A DNA stretch of 64,000 bases from an uncultured Oscillospiraceae bacterium (GCA_934589525.1 CAKTOB010000013.1:4020-68019), one strand, 5' to 3'; positions 48,422 through 58,178 are shown, counted from the first letter of the stretch. The notes: a model not told the origin generated them from the letters alone. Made by a program: numbers and translations.

Positions 48422-49687
48422 TCAGTCTTCTACGCGACGAATTTGGGCCCCCAGGGCGGTCAGCTTTCCAATCAGGTCTTCATAGCCCCGCTCCACAAAG
48501 TGGATGTTCTCCACCTGAGTGTGGCCCTGGGCGCTGAGGCCCGCAATGACCAGGGCCGCACCGGCCCGCAGGTCGTGAGCAAAAACCTTGGCCCCGTGAA
48601 GGGTCTCAACGCCCCCGACGGTGGCGGTTTTTCCCTCAATGCGGATGTTGGCCCCCATGTGCTCCAGCTCCTCGCAGTAGCCGAAGAACCGGGTCTCGTA
48701 AACGCTTTCGGTCAGGCGGCTGGTGCCTCTGGCCAGGGACATGCACACGCAGACCTGGGCCTGCATATCCGTGGGGAAGCCGGGGTAGGGCCGGGTTTTC
48801 ACGGTGGTCTGCCGCAGGGGGCCGTTCCGGATGACCCGGATGGCATCGTCAAAGACGATGATCTTGGCACCCATTTCCGCCAGCTTGCTGGTGATGCACT
48901 CCATGTGCTTGGGGATCACATTCTGGACCAGAATGTTGCCCCCGGTGGCGGTGACGGCGGCCATATAGGTCCCGGCCTCGATCTGGTCCGGGATAATGGC
49001 GTAGGTGCCGCCCTTTAAGGTGTTGACACCCTTGATTTTTACCGTATCCGTACCGGCACCGGTGATCCGGGCACCCATGGTGTTTAAGAAGTTGGCAAGG
49101 TCTACGATGTGGGGCTCTTTGGCGGCGTTTTCAATAATGGTCTGGCCGGGAAGCAGGGTGGCCGCCAGCATGATGTTCACCGTGGCCCCGACGCTGGCCA
49201 TGTCCAGGGAGATCCTGGCTCCGTGGAGGCCTTCCTCGCTGGGCTGCAGGGCAATGTAGTCTTCCCGCTCATCCACCTCGGCACCCAGGGCAAAGAAGCC
49301 CTTCATGTGTTGGTCAATGGGCCGGGAGGCAAAGTTGCAGCCTCCGGGCAGGGCCACATGGGCTTTTCCGAACCGGCCAAGCAGGGCCCCCATCAGATAG
49401 TAGCTGGCCCGCATTTTGCGGACCATGTCCGCATCCGGGGCGGCGCACTGGACATCGGTACAGTCCAGTTCTACCACATGGGGTTCGGGGTAGCTGAGCT
49501 TTGCACCCATTCCCTCTAAAATATCCAGAAGGATGCGGACATCGGATATATCAGGTACGTTTTCAACGCGGCATTTTCCGCTGACCAGCAGCGCCGCGGG
49601 CAGAATGGCAACCGCCGCGTTTTTGGCGCCGCTGATGGTGACGGTCCCCTCCAGGGGTTTGCCGCCGTTTATTTCATATCTGGCCAA
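48422..49687 (-). CDS. murA: UDP-N-acetylglucosamine 1-carboxyvinyltransferase
   Basis: A 421-residue enzyme for the first committed step of peptidoglycan synthesis, adding enolpyruvate from PEP to UDP-GlcNAc. The two inverted EPSP-synthase-like domains are complete. SGAKNAAVAILPAALL at the N terminus binds substrate, and the catalytic Cys117 lies in the mobile loop ALPGGCNFASRPIDQH. This residue is the fosfomycin target, so the enzyme should be sensitive. The end, FVERGYEDLIGKLTALGA, is typical. It starts with TTG at 49687, with AGGAGAGG about 9 nt upstream, and the reading frame offers no ATG nearby. It is a single gene. Confidence 0.96.
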   Translation of the reverse strand: MARYEINGGKPLEGTVTISGAKNAAVAILPAALLVSGKCRVENVPDISDVRILLDILEGMGAKLSYPEPHVVELDCTDVQCAAPDADMVRKMRASYYLMGALLGRFGKAHVALPGGCNFASRPIDQHMKGFFALGAEVDEREDYIALQPSEEGLHGARISLDMASVGATVNIMLAATLLPGQTIIENAAKEPHIVDLANFLNTMGARITGAGTDTVKIKGVNTLKGGTYAIIPDQIEAGTYMAAVTATGGNILVQNVIPKHMECITSKLAEMGAKIIVFDDAIRVIRNGPLRQTTVKTRPYPGFPTDMQAQVCVCMSLARGTSRLTESVYETRFFGYCEELEHMGANIRIEGKTATVGGVETLHGAKVFAHDLRAGAALVIAGLSAQGHTQVENIHFVERGYEDLIGKLTALGAQIRRVED

Positions 49688-49807
49688 GGAACGATCCTCT
49701 CCTTGTGATAGATTCGGGGATAGAACATTAAAATTCCATGGTATTCTATCATGAAACAGAGATTTTGTAAAGAGAGATTCCCGTGATTTGGCAGAGTTTC
49801 CCCCAAA

Positions 49808-51097
49808 TCACCGCCGCAGGCCCTTGGGATAGTGGTTTTTGACCTGATTTCCGTCCCCTTTGCCCCAGCCGATGCTGTAGCCGTCCACGGTGACCAGGCA
49901 CCAGCCCCGGATGTGCCCGGGCAAAACCTCCCCGTGGAGGTACCGTTCGATTTCCGGGCCCTGGGCGCTCAGGGGCAGGATGTTTGCAAAGTCCCGGCCC
50001 CACAGGGCCAGGGCGTGGGCCGGTTCCAGCCGGTCCTTTTTAAGCTCTCCCAGCTCCAGGCCCGCCCGCAGTACCCGCAGCCCCTGAAGGGCCGGGGTGC
50101 CCGGAGGGGCCCAATAGAGCCGCGTGCCAAAGGTCAAGGGAATCCCTTCCGGAAGCCCCACGCCGACTTCCCGGGCAAAGGCATCCCAGGCCTTGGGCAG
50201 GGCCGCTGCTTTTTCCGGCGGAATTTCCGGTTCTTCCCCTTCCAGCTTACGCAGCACCGCCCCAAAGTGTCCCTCACCCAGAAGACGGTGGGGCCACATC
50301 CGGTAGCTTCCCTGGGGACCGGGGGTGAACCAGGGGGCCTCCACCTCCTCCGGCACAAACTCCGGGTGCCGCTGCAAAAAGGCCGCAACCGTCTGTTCGT
50401 TTTCCTCCGGGGCAAAGGTGCAGGTGGAATACACCAGCCGTCCGCCGGGCTTTAGAAGCACCGCGGCACTCTCCAAAATCTCTGCCTGCCGGGCGGCGCA
50501 CATTTCCACGGTCTCCTGGCTCCAATCCGTTACGGCGGCCTCTTCTTTCCGGAACATGCCCTCTCCGGAGCAGGGGGCATCCACCAGCACCCGGTCAAAA
50601 AAGCCCGGCAGGCGCTTTGCCAGGTTCCCGGTTTTCTCGTTGGTGACGATGGCGTTGGCAACCCCCATGCGCTCGATATTCCGGGAGAGGATCTTCGCCC
50701 GGGCGGGGCTGAACTCATTGCAAAGAAGAAGCCCACGGCCCTTCATCCGTCCGGCGATTTGGGTGCTCTTTCCCCCGGGGGCGGCGCAGAGGTCGCAGAC
50801 GGTCTCCCCGGGCTGGGGGTCTAACAGGGCCACGGCAGACATGGCGCTGGCCTCCTGCAAATAGTAGACCCCTGCCTCGTGATAGGGGTGGAGCCCCGGC
50901 CGGGCCTGGGGATCATAATAATAGCCCATGGGCTCCCAGGGCACCGGCTCTTTTACAAAGGGCAGGGAGGGCACCGGCCCCTTTTGCGGGTCAAACCGCA
51001 AAGCCACCGCCCGGGGCCGCTCCAAAGACTCTAAAAACGCCGGGTATTCTTCCCCCAGCTGTTGCTGCATCCGTGTTAAAAATGCTTCGGGAAGCAT
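49808..51097 (-). CDS. rRNA cytosine-C5 methyltransferase (RsmF/NOL1-NOP2-sun family)
   Basis: A 429-residue SAM-dependent methyltransferase that makes 5-methylcytosine in rRNA. SAM motif I is CDLCAAPGGKSTQIA. The first catalytic Cys lies in VLVDAPCSGEGMFRK and the second in LVYSTCTFAPEENE, which together show m5C chemistry. The C-terminal part (about 285-429, RLEPAHALALWGRDF and following) is the PUA-like domain found in the RsmF branch. ATG 51097 follows AAAAGGAGTTTACCT, rather than the longer frame to 51133. It is divergent from the pheST operon and lies downstream of nothing on its own strand. Confidence 0.92.
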   Translation of the reverse strand: MLPEAFLTRMQQQLGEEYPAFLESLERPRAVALRFDPQKGPVPSLPFVKEPVPWEPMGYYYDPQARPGLHPYHEAGVYYLQEASAMSAVALLDPQPGETVCDLCAAPGGKSTQIAGRMKGRGLLLCNEFSPARAKILSRNIERMGVANAIVTNEKTGNLAKRLPGFFDRVLVDAPCSGEGMFRKEEAAVTDWSQETVEMCAARQAEILESAAVLLKPGGRLVYSTCTFAPEENEQTVAAFLQRHPEFVPEEVEAPWFTPGPQGSYRMWPHRLLGEGHFGAVLRKLEGEEPEIPPEKAAALPKAWDAFAREVGVGLPEGIPLTFGTRLYWAPPGTPALQGLRVLRAGLELGELKKDRLEPAHALALWGRDFANILPLSAQGPEIERYLHGEVLPGHIRGWCLVTVDGYSIGWGKGDGNQVKNHYPKGLRR

Positions 51098-51178
51098 AGG
51101 TAAACTCCTTTTAAAATGCTTTTTCCCTATCATAGCATAAAGCCCCGGGATTATCTACCGCCCAAAACAAAAAAATCC

Positions 51179-51207
51179 TTGCAAATGAGGTTGAGGTGTG
51201 CTATGAT
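51179..51207 (+). promoter_or_regulatory. Promoter of the pheST leader
   Basis: TTGCAA (51179-51184), 17 bp and TATGAT (51202-51207). Confidence 0.75.
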
Positions 51208-51213
51208 ACGGGA

Positions 51214-51480
51214 TGTATAGATTAAAAGCTGCGATTGGGCTGCCCTTTGCTGGTTTGCATTTCAGAGAGCGCGGGATGGTGTGAGCCGCGTATGTGCAGG
51301 AAACCGGGCTTTCTCCCAGGAGCTGCCGCCTGAAATACACAGTAGGGTTGGCCGGGTGACGCCGTTATGGGTCTTGGGCGTAGTAGCGCCTTAAAAGCGT
51401 GCCGTTTCGGCGGCAAATGCGGGTGGTACCGCGGAAGGATCTCCTTTCGTCCCGATAGTGGGATGGAAGGTGTTTTTTTA
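51214..51480 (+). promoter_or_regulatory. T-box leader of pheST, Phe specifier
   Basis: It contains the AGAGAG and GGATGGTGTGAGCC stem I elements and a probable UUC specifier near 51311-51313. The T-box GGGTGGTACCGCGG (51421-51434) follows. The terminator (51443-51478), with stem CCTTTCGTCCC/GGGATGGAAGG and a run of seven T, completes it. Uncharged tRNA-Phe would block the terminator and turn on both synthetase subunits. Confidence 0.93.
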
Positions 51481-51516
51481 TACTCAAAATGACCTTTCTT
51501 AACAGGAGGAAACACC

Positions 51517-52560
51517 ATGAAACAACAATTGGAAAGCATTCGGGAGCAGGCCCTGGCCGCTCTGGAAGAGGCTTCTACCCCGGCGGCTCTGGAAGAGCTG
51601 CGGGTCAAGCTGCTGGGCAAAAAGGGCGAGCTTACCGCCGTGCTGAAGCAGATGGGCAAGCTCTCCGCCGAGGAGCGGCCCGTCATGGGCCAGATGGCCA
51701 ACTCTGTCCGCTCTGCCATTGAGGAAAAGCTGGAGCAGCGGAAGCAGACCATTCACGCCGCCGCCCTGGAAGCCAAGCTGGCCGCCGAGGCCATTGACGT
51801 GACCATTCCCGGCGAGTCCTTTACCATCGGCCACCAGCACCCCATGAACCAGGTGCTGCAGGAAATCAAGGATGCCTTCGTGGGCATGGGCTACACGGTC
51901 TATGAAGCCCCGGAGGTGGAGCTGGCGGACTACAACTTCACCAAGCTGAACATTGAAGAGGGCCACCCCTCCCGGGACCGCAGCGATACCTTCTATTTCA
52001 CCGATGACGATTCCGTGCTTCTGCGTACCCAGACCAGCCCCATGCAGATCCGCTACATGGAGACCCATGAGCCCCCCATCTGCATGCTGGCCCCCGGCCG
52101 GGTGTTCCGGAAGGACGAGGCCGATGCCACCCATTCCCCTATGTTCCATCAGATCGAGGGCCTGGTGGTGGCGGAGGACATCACCATGGGCGACCTGAAG
52201 GGTGCCCTCATCGCCATTTTGCGGAAGGTCTACGGCGAGACCGCCGAGACCCGGTTCCGCCCCCATCACTTCCCCTTTACGGAGCCCAGCTGCGAAATGG
52301 ATATGCAGTGCCACAAGTGCCACGGCACCGGCGAAATCGACGGCCAGACCTGCTCCACCTGCCACGGTGAGGGCTGGATCGAGGTGCTGGGTGCCGGTAT
52401 GGTCCACCCCAAGGTCCTGGAAAACTGCGGCATCGACCCGGAAAAGTACACGGGCTTTGCCTTCGGCATGGGCCTGGAGCGGATGGCCATGGGCCAGCTG
52501 AAAATCAACGACCTGCGTCTGATTTTCGACAACGACGTTCGGTTCCTGAACCAGTTCTGA
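51517..52560 (+). CDS. pheS: Phenylalanine-tRNA ligase alpha subunit
   Basis: A 347-residue catalytic alpha subunit of the class II alpha2-beta2 synthetase. A coiled-coil N-terminal arm (about 1-85) binds tRNA. Motif 2 lies around LLRTQTSPMQIRYM and RVFRKDEADATHSPMFHQIEG, and motif 3 in FAFGMGLERMAMG. An inserted CHKCHGTGEIDGQTCSTCHGEG segment has two CxxC pairs suited to zinc, seen in many Firmicutes. It starts at ATG 51517 behind ACAGGAGGAAACACC. The T-box leader directly upstream controls it, and pheT follows after 13 bp. Confidence 0.97.
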   Translation: MKQQLESIREQALAALEEASTPAALEELRVKLLGKKGELTAVLKQMGKLSAEERPVMGQMANSVRSAIEEKLEQRKQTIHAAALEAKLAAEAIDVTIPGESFTIGHQHPMNQVLQEIKDAFVGMGYTVYEAPEVELADYNFTKLNIEEGHPSRDRSDTFYFTDDDSVLLRTQTSPMQIRYMETHEPPICMLAPGRVFRKDEADATHSPMFHQIEGLVVAEDITMGDLKGALIAILRKVYGETAETRFRPHHFPFTEPSCEMDMQCHKCHGTGEIDGQTCSTCHGEGWIEVLGAGMVHPKVLENCGIDPEKYTGFAFGMGLERMAMGQLKINDLRLIFDNDVRFLNQF

Positions 52561-52573
52561 GGAGGGAAAAACA

Positions 52574-54961
52574 ATGAAACTGAACAGAAAATGGATCAAT
52601 GAAGATTTCGTAGACCTGCATGAGGTTTCCGATAAAGAATTTGTAGAGCGGCTCACCGTATTCGGCCAGAAGGTGGAAACCTGGGAGCGGATGGATGCCG
52701 AAATCAAAAATGTGGTGGTAGGCCGGGTCCTTTCCATGGTGCGCCACCCCAACTCCGACCATATGTTCATCTGCCAGGTGGACGTGGGCCGGGAAGAGCC
52801 GGAGCAGATCGTCACCGGTGCCCAGAATGTCCATGAGGGAGACCTGGTGCCGGTGGCCCTGCACAATTCCTACCTGCCCGGCGGCGTTCACATCACCAAG
52901 GGCAAGCTCCGTGGGGAAAAGTCCAACGGGATGCTCTGCTCCTTTGAAGAGCTGGGCCTGACCCAGAACGACCTGCCCGGTGTGTTTGCCGACGGCATCT
53001 GGATTTTGAATGACGAGGACTGCAAGCCCGGAGACGACATCAACCCCATCATCGGCAACGACGACACCGTGGTGGACTTTGAGATCACCAACAACCGGCC
53101 GGATTGCTACTCCATCATCGGCCTGGCCCGGGAGACTGCCGCCGCCTTCGGCAAGCCCCTGCGGCACCATGAGCCCGTGGTTCACGGCTCGGAAGCCGGT
53201 TCCATTTTTGAGCACCTGGATGTGGAGGTCCCTGCGGAGAACCTGTGCAACCGCTACACCTCCCGGATGGTGGCCAATGTGAAGATCGGACCCAGCCCCA
53301 AGTGGCTGCGGCAGCGTCTGCGGGCCAACGGCGTTCGGCCCATCAACAACATTGTGGACATCACCAACTATGTGATGCTGGAATACGGCCAGCCCATGCA
53401 CGCCTTTGACTACCGCTATGTTTCCTCCGGAAAGATCGTGGTCCGGGAAGCCCAGGAAGGGGAGTCCATGACCACGTTGGAGGGCACCCAGCGGGAGTTG
53501 AAGCCCGGTATGCTGGTGATCGCAGACGAGACAAAGCCCATCGGCCTGGCCGGTATCATGGGCGGCCTCAATAGTGAGATCCGGGAGGACACCTCGATGG
53601 TGGTCTTTGAGTCTGCCAACTTTAATGGCACCTCCATCCGCCAGACCGCTCTGGCCCTGGGTATGCGTACCGAGGCCTCCGGCAAGTTTGAAAAGAATCT
53701 GGACCCCATGCTGACGGTCCCCGCTGTCCAGCGGGCCTGTGAGTTGGTGGAGCTGCTTCAGTGCGGCGACGTGCTGGACGGCATGATCGACGTGATCAAC
53801 CATGTTCCCCAGCCCAGAACCATCCCTCTGGAGCCGGAGAAGATCAACAAGCTCCTGGGCACCAAGATTTCCAAGGAAGACATGGTTCAGTATCTGGCGC
53901 TGCTGGAAGTGCCTGTGGTGGATGATGTGATCCAGGTGCCCTCCTTCCGGCCGGATCTGGTGCGGATGGTGGACATTGCCGAGGAGGTGGGCCGTTCCTA
54001 CGGCTACAACGAGATCCCCGTGACCCAGTTCCGCACCGCCACCCACGGAGGCTATTCCAGAGAAATGAAGCTGGAAGTGAAGACCGGCACCCTCTGCCGG
54101 GCCATGGGCTACAGCGAGATCATCACCTATTCCTTCACCTCTCCCTCTGTTTTTGACCAGATCCGCATTCCCCAGGATTCTCCTCTGCGCAATGTCCTGC
54201 GCATCCAGAACCCCCTGGGTGAGGATACCTCCATTATGCGGACCATCGCCCTGCCCTCCATGCTGGAGATCCTCTCCCGGAACAATGCCTACCACAACAA
54301 GGCAGCCAAGCTCTATGAAGTCGCCACGGTGTACCTGCCCCGGGAGGGCCAGGTCCTGCCGGAGGAGCCCAAGAAGCTGATGCTGGGCACCTATGGCACC
54401 GCCGAGACCTTCTTCACCCTGAAGGGCGAGCTGGAAGCCATCTTCTCCGGTCTGCGGATGAAGAAGGCGGAGTATACGGCGGAAAAAAACGACCCCAGCT
54501 ACCATCCCGGCCGCTGCGCCAGAATCACCGTGGACGGTGTTGACATTGGCGTTATGGGCCAGGTTCATCCGCTGGTTGCCGCCAACTACGGCATGGATTC
54601 CGAGGTGTTCTGCGCCGAACTGGACCTCACCAAAATGATGGGAATGCTCCTGCCGGAGCCCACCTATGTGCCTCTGCCCAAGTACCCCGCCGTCAGCCGG
54701 GATCTGGCAGTGGTCTGTGACGAAGAAGTGACCGTTGCCCAGGCGGAAAAGGTCATCGCCGCTGCCGCCGGGAAGCTGCTGCGGGATGTAAAGCTCTTTG
54801 ACATTTACCGGGGCGTAGGCGTGCCCACCGGCAAAAAGAGCATGGCCTTCTCCTTAGAACTCCGGGCCGACGACCGGACCCTGACCGACAGCGACTCCGA
54901 AGCCGTCACCTCCAAGGTCCTCAAAGCCCTGGAAGACCAGCTGGGCGCCACCCTGCGGTAA
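52574..54961 (+). CDS. pheT: Phenylalanine-tRNA ligase beta subunit
   Basis: A 795-residue beta subunit. In order are an N-terminal tRNA-binding (EMAP-like) domain with VGRVLSMVRHPNSDHMFICQVDVG, the B3/B4 editing domain (about 200-370) with INNIVDITNYVMLEYGQPMHAFD, and the B5 domain. A catalytic-like core follows, and the C-terminal anticodon-binding FDX-ACB domain begins PTYVPLPKYPAVSRDLAVVCDE. The length is normal and all domains are present, so editing of Tyr-tRNA should work. GGAGGGAAAAACA precedes the ATG. It is followed by a terminator whose right arm serves the next gene as binding site. Confidence 0.97.
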   Translation: MKLNRKWINEDFVDLHEVSDKEFVERLTVFGQKVETWERMDAEIKNVVVGRVLSMVRHPNSDHMFICQVDVGREEPEQIVTGAQNVHEGDLVPVALHNSYLPGGVHITKGKLRGEKSNGMLCSFEELGLTQNDLPGVFADGIWILNDEDCKPGDDINPIIGNDDTVVDFEITNNRPDCYSIIGLARETAAAFGKPLRHHEPVVHGSEAGSIFEHLDVEVPAENLCNRYTSRMVANVKIGPSPKWLRQRLRANGVRPINNIVDITNYVMLEYGQPMHAFDYRYVSSGKIVVREAQEGESMTTLEGTQRELKPGMLVIADETKPIGLAGIMGGLNSEIREDTSMVVFESANFNGTSIRQTALALGMRTEASGKFEKNLDPMLTVPAVQRACELVELLQCGDVLDGMIDVINHVPQPRTIPLEPEKINKLLGTKISKEDMVQYLALLEVPVVDDVIQVPSFRPDLVRMVDIAEEVGRSYGYNEIPVTQFRTATHGGYSREMKLEVKTGTLCRAMGYSEIITYSFTSPSVFDQIRIPQDSPLRNVLRIQNPLGEDTSIMRTIALPSMLEILSRNNAYHNKAAKLYEVATVYLPREGQVLPEEPKKLMLGTYGTAETFFTLKGELEAIFSGLRMKKAEYTAEKNDPSYHPGRCARITVDGVDIGVMGQVHPLVAANYGMDSEVFCAELDLTKMMGMLLPEPTYVPLPKYPAVSRDLAVVCDEEVTVAQAEKVIAAAAGKLLRDVKLFDIYRGVGVPTGKKSMAFSLELRADDRTLTDSDSEAVTSKVLKALEDQLGATLR

Positions 54962-54981
54962 TATACTTTCCAAAATAACCT

Positions 54982-55020
54982 GCCCCCTCGCCGCATAGGA
55001 TACGGCGAGGGGGTGCTTTT
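54982..55020 (+). terminator. Terminator of pheST, overlapping the next gene's binding site
   Basis: The 11-bp stem CCCCCTCGCCG/CGGCGAGGGGG is followed by TGCTTTT. GAGGGGG of the right arm is also the only binding site in front of ATG 55021. Confidence 0.8.
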
Positions 55021-55398
55021 ATGGAAACGGAATTGGAATTGGGTGGCAGCAGCGTGGGAAAGGTCCAGGCCCTGCGGCAGGGCTTATATTATGTGTTTCA
55101 CTGCCGCTGTAGGCTCGACACCCAACAGGCGGTGCGGCTGTGGGTCAGCTGTGGAGAAAACAAAGAAGACCTGGGGGTGCTGGTTCCCATGGACGGCGGC
55201 TTCGGCCTGGATACCCGTCGGCCCGTGAAGCGCCTGGGGGAGGGGATGCTAAGCTTTCGCCTGGCCCTCAAGCACGACCCGCCCCAAACCCATTTTGAGC
55301 CCATCTCCCCGGAGGAACCCTTCGCCTATTTGCAGCGCTTGAAGGACGCCTACCTGGAAACCCGCAACGGCCAACCGGGGGCGGTCTGGAAGGAATAA
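55021..55398 (+). CDS. Small conserved-looking protein of unknown function
   Basis: A 125-residue soluble protein that I do not recognise. No signal peptide or membrane segment is visible. The pattern is mixed alpha/beta, with LRQGLYYVFHCRCRLDTQQAVRLWVSCGEN near the start, then VPMDGGFGLDTRRPVKRLGEG, and a charged C-terminal helix (AYLQRLKDAYLETRNG). ATG 55021 begins the base after the pheST terminator, and the binding site GAGGGGG is the right arm of that stem. Translation in the readthrough transcript could therefore be limited by hairpin folding. Codon use and GC resemble the neighbours, which supports it as a real gene. Confidence 0.6.
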   Translation: METELELGGSSVGKVQALRQGLYYVFHCRCRLDTQQAVRLWVSCGENKEDLGVLVPMDGGFGLDTRRPVKRLGEGMLSFRLALKHDPPQTHFEPISPEEPFAYLQRLKDAYLETRNGQPGAVWKE

Positions 55399-55962
55399 GG
55401 CACAGGTTATCATTGCAACGTAGCGGGCGGCAATATACCTTGCTTTTTGTATTTTTAGAAGAACAAAACGATAATAAATACGTTAAATATACGATAATGC
55501 GGAACAAATGTATCGTAGGGGCGGCTATTAGCCGCCCGCTACGTTCCGAAAACAACCTGTCTGGTTGAACGGTATTACCCAATATACGATACACCCAATG
55601 TAGCGGCGATGATTCATCGCCACATGCAACGTAACGAATAGAACTTGTGTAGACAAACAAAACCACCTACCGATATGTCATTCCGAGGGAGCGAAGCGAG
55701 TCGAGGAATCTTCCCAAGTGGCAAGTTTTACCTTACGCAGGTTATTTTTGCTACTTGGGTAGATTCCTCCACTCCGCTTCGCTGCGGTCGGAATGACATA
55801 TCTGGGGGGGTGGTTCTGTTTTGTCCGTACGGGGTTGTATTTGCAACGTTTCATGGCGATGGATCATCGCCGCTACATTGCGTGGTACCATTCAACCACA
55901 CGGGTTGTATTCGAGACGTGGCGGGCGGCAGATTGCCGCCCCTACGGCAACGTACCACGTTT
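55399..55962. repeat. Hairpin repeat island 7
   Basis: A truncated GCGGGCGGCAAT unit (about 55423), GGGGCGGCTATTAGCCGCCC (about 55518-55537), GGCGATGATTCATCGCC (55605-55621), the long inverted-repeat element with ATATGTC ends (55672-55802), GGCGATGGATCATCGCC (55855-55871) and GGGCGGCAGATTGCCGCCC (about 55922-55940). Linkers separate them, for example ACCATTCAACCACACGGG. No gene is supported. Confidence 0.85.
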
Positions 55963-55963
55963 T

Positions 55964-58168
55964 TTAGCCGATGAAGCTATATTCAATGGTGTCAGCGTAG
56001 CGGTAATAGAAGGCGGTGCTTTCTTCCAGGCCGGAGCGCAGCTCTACAAGGGTGCCGTCGGAAATGCCGGTTTGGATTTCCGTCAGGCCGGATAATGTGT
56101 TGGTTTTCTCGTCATAGGCGGTGTAGAGCCAGGACTTGCCGGCTTCAAAGACGATGGCTTCTGCCGGGACGGTGGGCAGGGGCTGGGACTGGGCGGTGGT
56201 GATCTTCACCGAGGCGTTCATGCCGGAGAGCATGGATTTTTCCCTTGGGATGGTCACGGTGACGGTATACTTGGTGTTGCCGCCGGAATTGACACCGTAG
56301 GCGTTGATTTTGGTAACGCTGCCGGTGAACTCCTGACCGGGCAGGGCATCCAAGGAGACCGTTGCGGCCATGCCGACCTGCAAGGAGAGGATGTCCAGCT
56401 CGTCCACCTGGATGTCCACGGTCATTTCCTCCTCGGGGATGACGGAGGCCACGTCCTGGGTTTCCGTGTCGTAGCTGTCATAAGCGGCCTGGGCTTTTGC
56501 AGCGGTTCCCCCCATGCCGCCGGTCATACCGGTGATGCCGGATGGGCCAGACGTGCCGCCGGTCATTCCCGCCAGGATAGAGTCCATGTCCAGAGTGCCC
56601 CCTGGGGTGCCCTGGGGCAGGCTCCCGGTTCCCTCGGGGGTGGGGGCGGCGTTGTGCTGGAAAATGAGCAACCCGTTTCCGATGAGGATGGAGTCCCCGG
56701 GGGTAATTTGGCTGCTGTCGCTGTCTGCCCAGCCGGAGCCGGTGCTTTCTTTCACCGTCATCGTGCCTGGGTCCAGGGAGATGCCGGAGCCCCCCGGGGC
56801 GGCCAGAGCGGGCAGGGCGCTGCCCTCGGTGACCACCATGGTGCCCTGGGGCACATAGGTGATGCCCCCTTCGGTGGAGCGAACGTAGCCCAGGGTGTAT
56901 TCCGCCTCTGTGGGCTCCGTAGGCTCTGTGGGCTGGGTGGGCTCCGTGGGCTGCTCTTCGCCGCCTTCACCGCCGGATCCGGAGCCGCCGGTGCTGCCGG
57001 TTTCCCCGCCGGTGCGGCCATCATTGCCGCCCGCCGATTGGGAAGGGGCCTCATTGGGGGCGGCCTCCATCCGGGCACCGGGCAGCTCCTGCCAGCCGGG
57101 GCTTGCTTGGCTCCGGGGAGCGCCGGTCAGGGTCTCCAGGGGCAACGTGCCGTCCAGGCCGGAAACCAGGCCGTCATCGGATGCATAGACCGTGCCATCC
57201 TGGGAGAGCTTTACAAGCATTTCCATCTGTTCTTCCAGCTCTCCCCGGCGGGAGAGCAGTTTTTCATATTCCGGGGTATGGCCGGTATCTTTTAAAGAAA
57301 TCAGGGTGGTTCCGGCGTAGATCTTTTGGTTTTCCTTGACGGAAATGGAGGAAACCGTGCCGTAGGCCCCGGTGAGCCGCAGCATACTGTGGATATAGAG
57401 GGTTCCCTGACCCAAAAATTCCCCGGAACTTCCTGTGACGGTGACCTGGTCCCCCACCGGGGCGGTCTCGTCGGACAGGGTCACGATGCTGGTGTTTTCG
57501 GAAATGCTTTCCACCGTGCCGGGAAGGCTGCTGCCGTCGGACAGGGTCACGGTGACGCTTTGGCCCACAGGCAGCGTCCCCTCCAACTCTACAGCCAGGA
57601 GCCCGTCCAGGGACAGGAGCATCAGGGCCCCTTGGTCGTACATGGTGTCTGACACGCCGGTACCCACCTGGGCATAGATCTTCTTTACCCGCCCGGCGCT
57701 GCCGGAACGGATGGAGGAGGAATTGGTTTTCCCCGCCGCAGTGGAAAGGTCCCCGTCCAGCTCTTTCAGAACCTGCTGGAGCTCCGCAATGGCAGCGACT
57801 ACGGCGGTTTTATCCACCTGGGCAATGGGGTCACCGGCGCTGACCCGGTCGCCGTTGCTGACATATCGGGCCTGCACCTCCAGGGCTTTCGGGATGGACA
57901 GGGCCTGGCCCTCCTGGGGGGTGAGGATGCCGCCGCCGGAGAGCACCGTCGAAATGGCCTCCTTTTGGACAACGCCGGAGTAGAGCTTGGTATGAACGGT
58001 GGTGACATTGGAGACCCCGGAGGGGAGATTCCCCACCAGCAGGACCACGGCCAGAATCAGGCACAGCCCCGTGACCCATTTGGCCCGGCTGCCCCGGTCC
58101 GGGGTGTCCTGCTCTTCCATGTCCAGGGTCGGCATGGTGTTTTCGGAAGATTTTTTTCGAACGTTCAT
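55964..58168 (-). CDS. HlyD/MacA-like membrane fusion protein with long Gly/Pro linker
   Basis: A 734-residue adaptor for the MacB-like transporter. An N-terminal cytoplasmic tail, a single helix (WVTGLCLILAVVLLVGNL), a biotinyl-lipoyl-like half (about 80-130), a coiled-coil hairpin segment (EYEKLLSRRGELEEQMEMLVKLS near 300) and a beta-barrel plus C-terminal domain (about 560-720) are visible. Between them a roughly 160-residue low-complexity stretch (GSTGGSGSGGEGGEE, EPTQPTEPTEPTE, GMTGGMGG) greatly lengthens the protein. ATG 58168 follows AAGGAGGACTCT. It lies last in the four-gene efflux operon. In Gram-positives such adaptors help MacB-type complexes export peptides or lipids. Confidence 0.82.
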   Translation of the reverse strand: MNVRKKSSENTMPTLDMEEQDTPDRGSRAKWVTGLCLILAVVLLVGNLPSGVSNVTTVHTKLYSGVVQKEAISTVLSGGGILTPQEGQALSIPKALEVQARYVSNGDRVSAGDPIAQVDKTAVVAAIAELQQVLKELDGDLSTAAGKTNSSSIRSGSAGRVKKIYAQVGTGVSDTMYDQGALMLLSLDGLLAVELEGTLPVGQSVTVTLSDGSSLPGTVESISENTSIVTLSDETAPVGDQVTVTGSSGEFLGQGTLYIHSMLRLTGAYGTVSSISVKENQKIYAGTTLISLKDTGHTPEYEKLLSRRGELEEQMEMLVKLSQDGTVYASDDGLVSGLDGTLPLETLTGAPRSQASPGWQELPGARMEAAPNEAPSQSAGGNDGRTGGETGSTGGSGSGGEGGEEQPTEPTQPTEPTEPTEAEYTLGYVRSTEGGITYVPQGTMVVTEGSALPALAAPGGSGISLDPGTMTVKESTGSGWADSDSSQITPGDSILIGNGLLIFQHNAAPTPEGTGSLPQGTPGGTLDMDSILAGMTGGTSGPSGITGMTGGMGGTAAKAQAAYDSYDTETQDVASVIPEEEMTVDIQVDELDILSLQVGMAATVSLDALPGQEFTGSVTKINAYGVNSGGNTKYTVTVTIPREKSMLSGMNASVKITTAQSQPLPTVPAEAIVFEAGKSWLYTAYDEKTNTLSGLTEIQTGISDGTLVELRSGLEESTAFYYRYADTIEYSFIG

Positions 58169-58178
58169 AGAGTCCTCC

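Noticed and set aside
52505..54568. 687-codon open frame antisense to pheT
   Set aside because: It is the mirror of a complete, conserved gene in GC-rich DNA, with no family resemblance and no binding site. The similar 683-codon frame opposite the surface protein (39722-41773) and the 354-codon frame opposite the permease (4529-5593) fail for the same reason.
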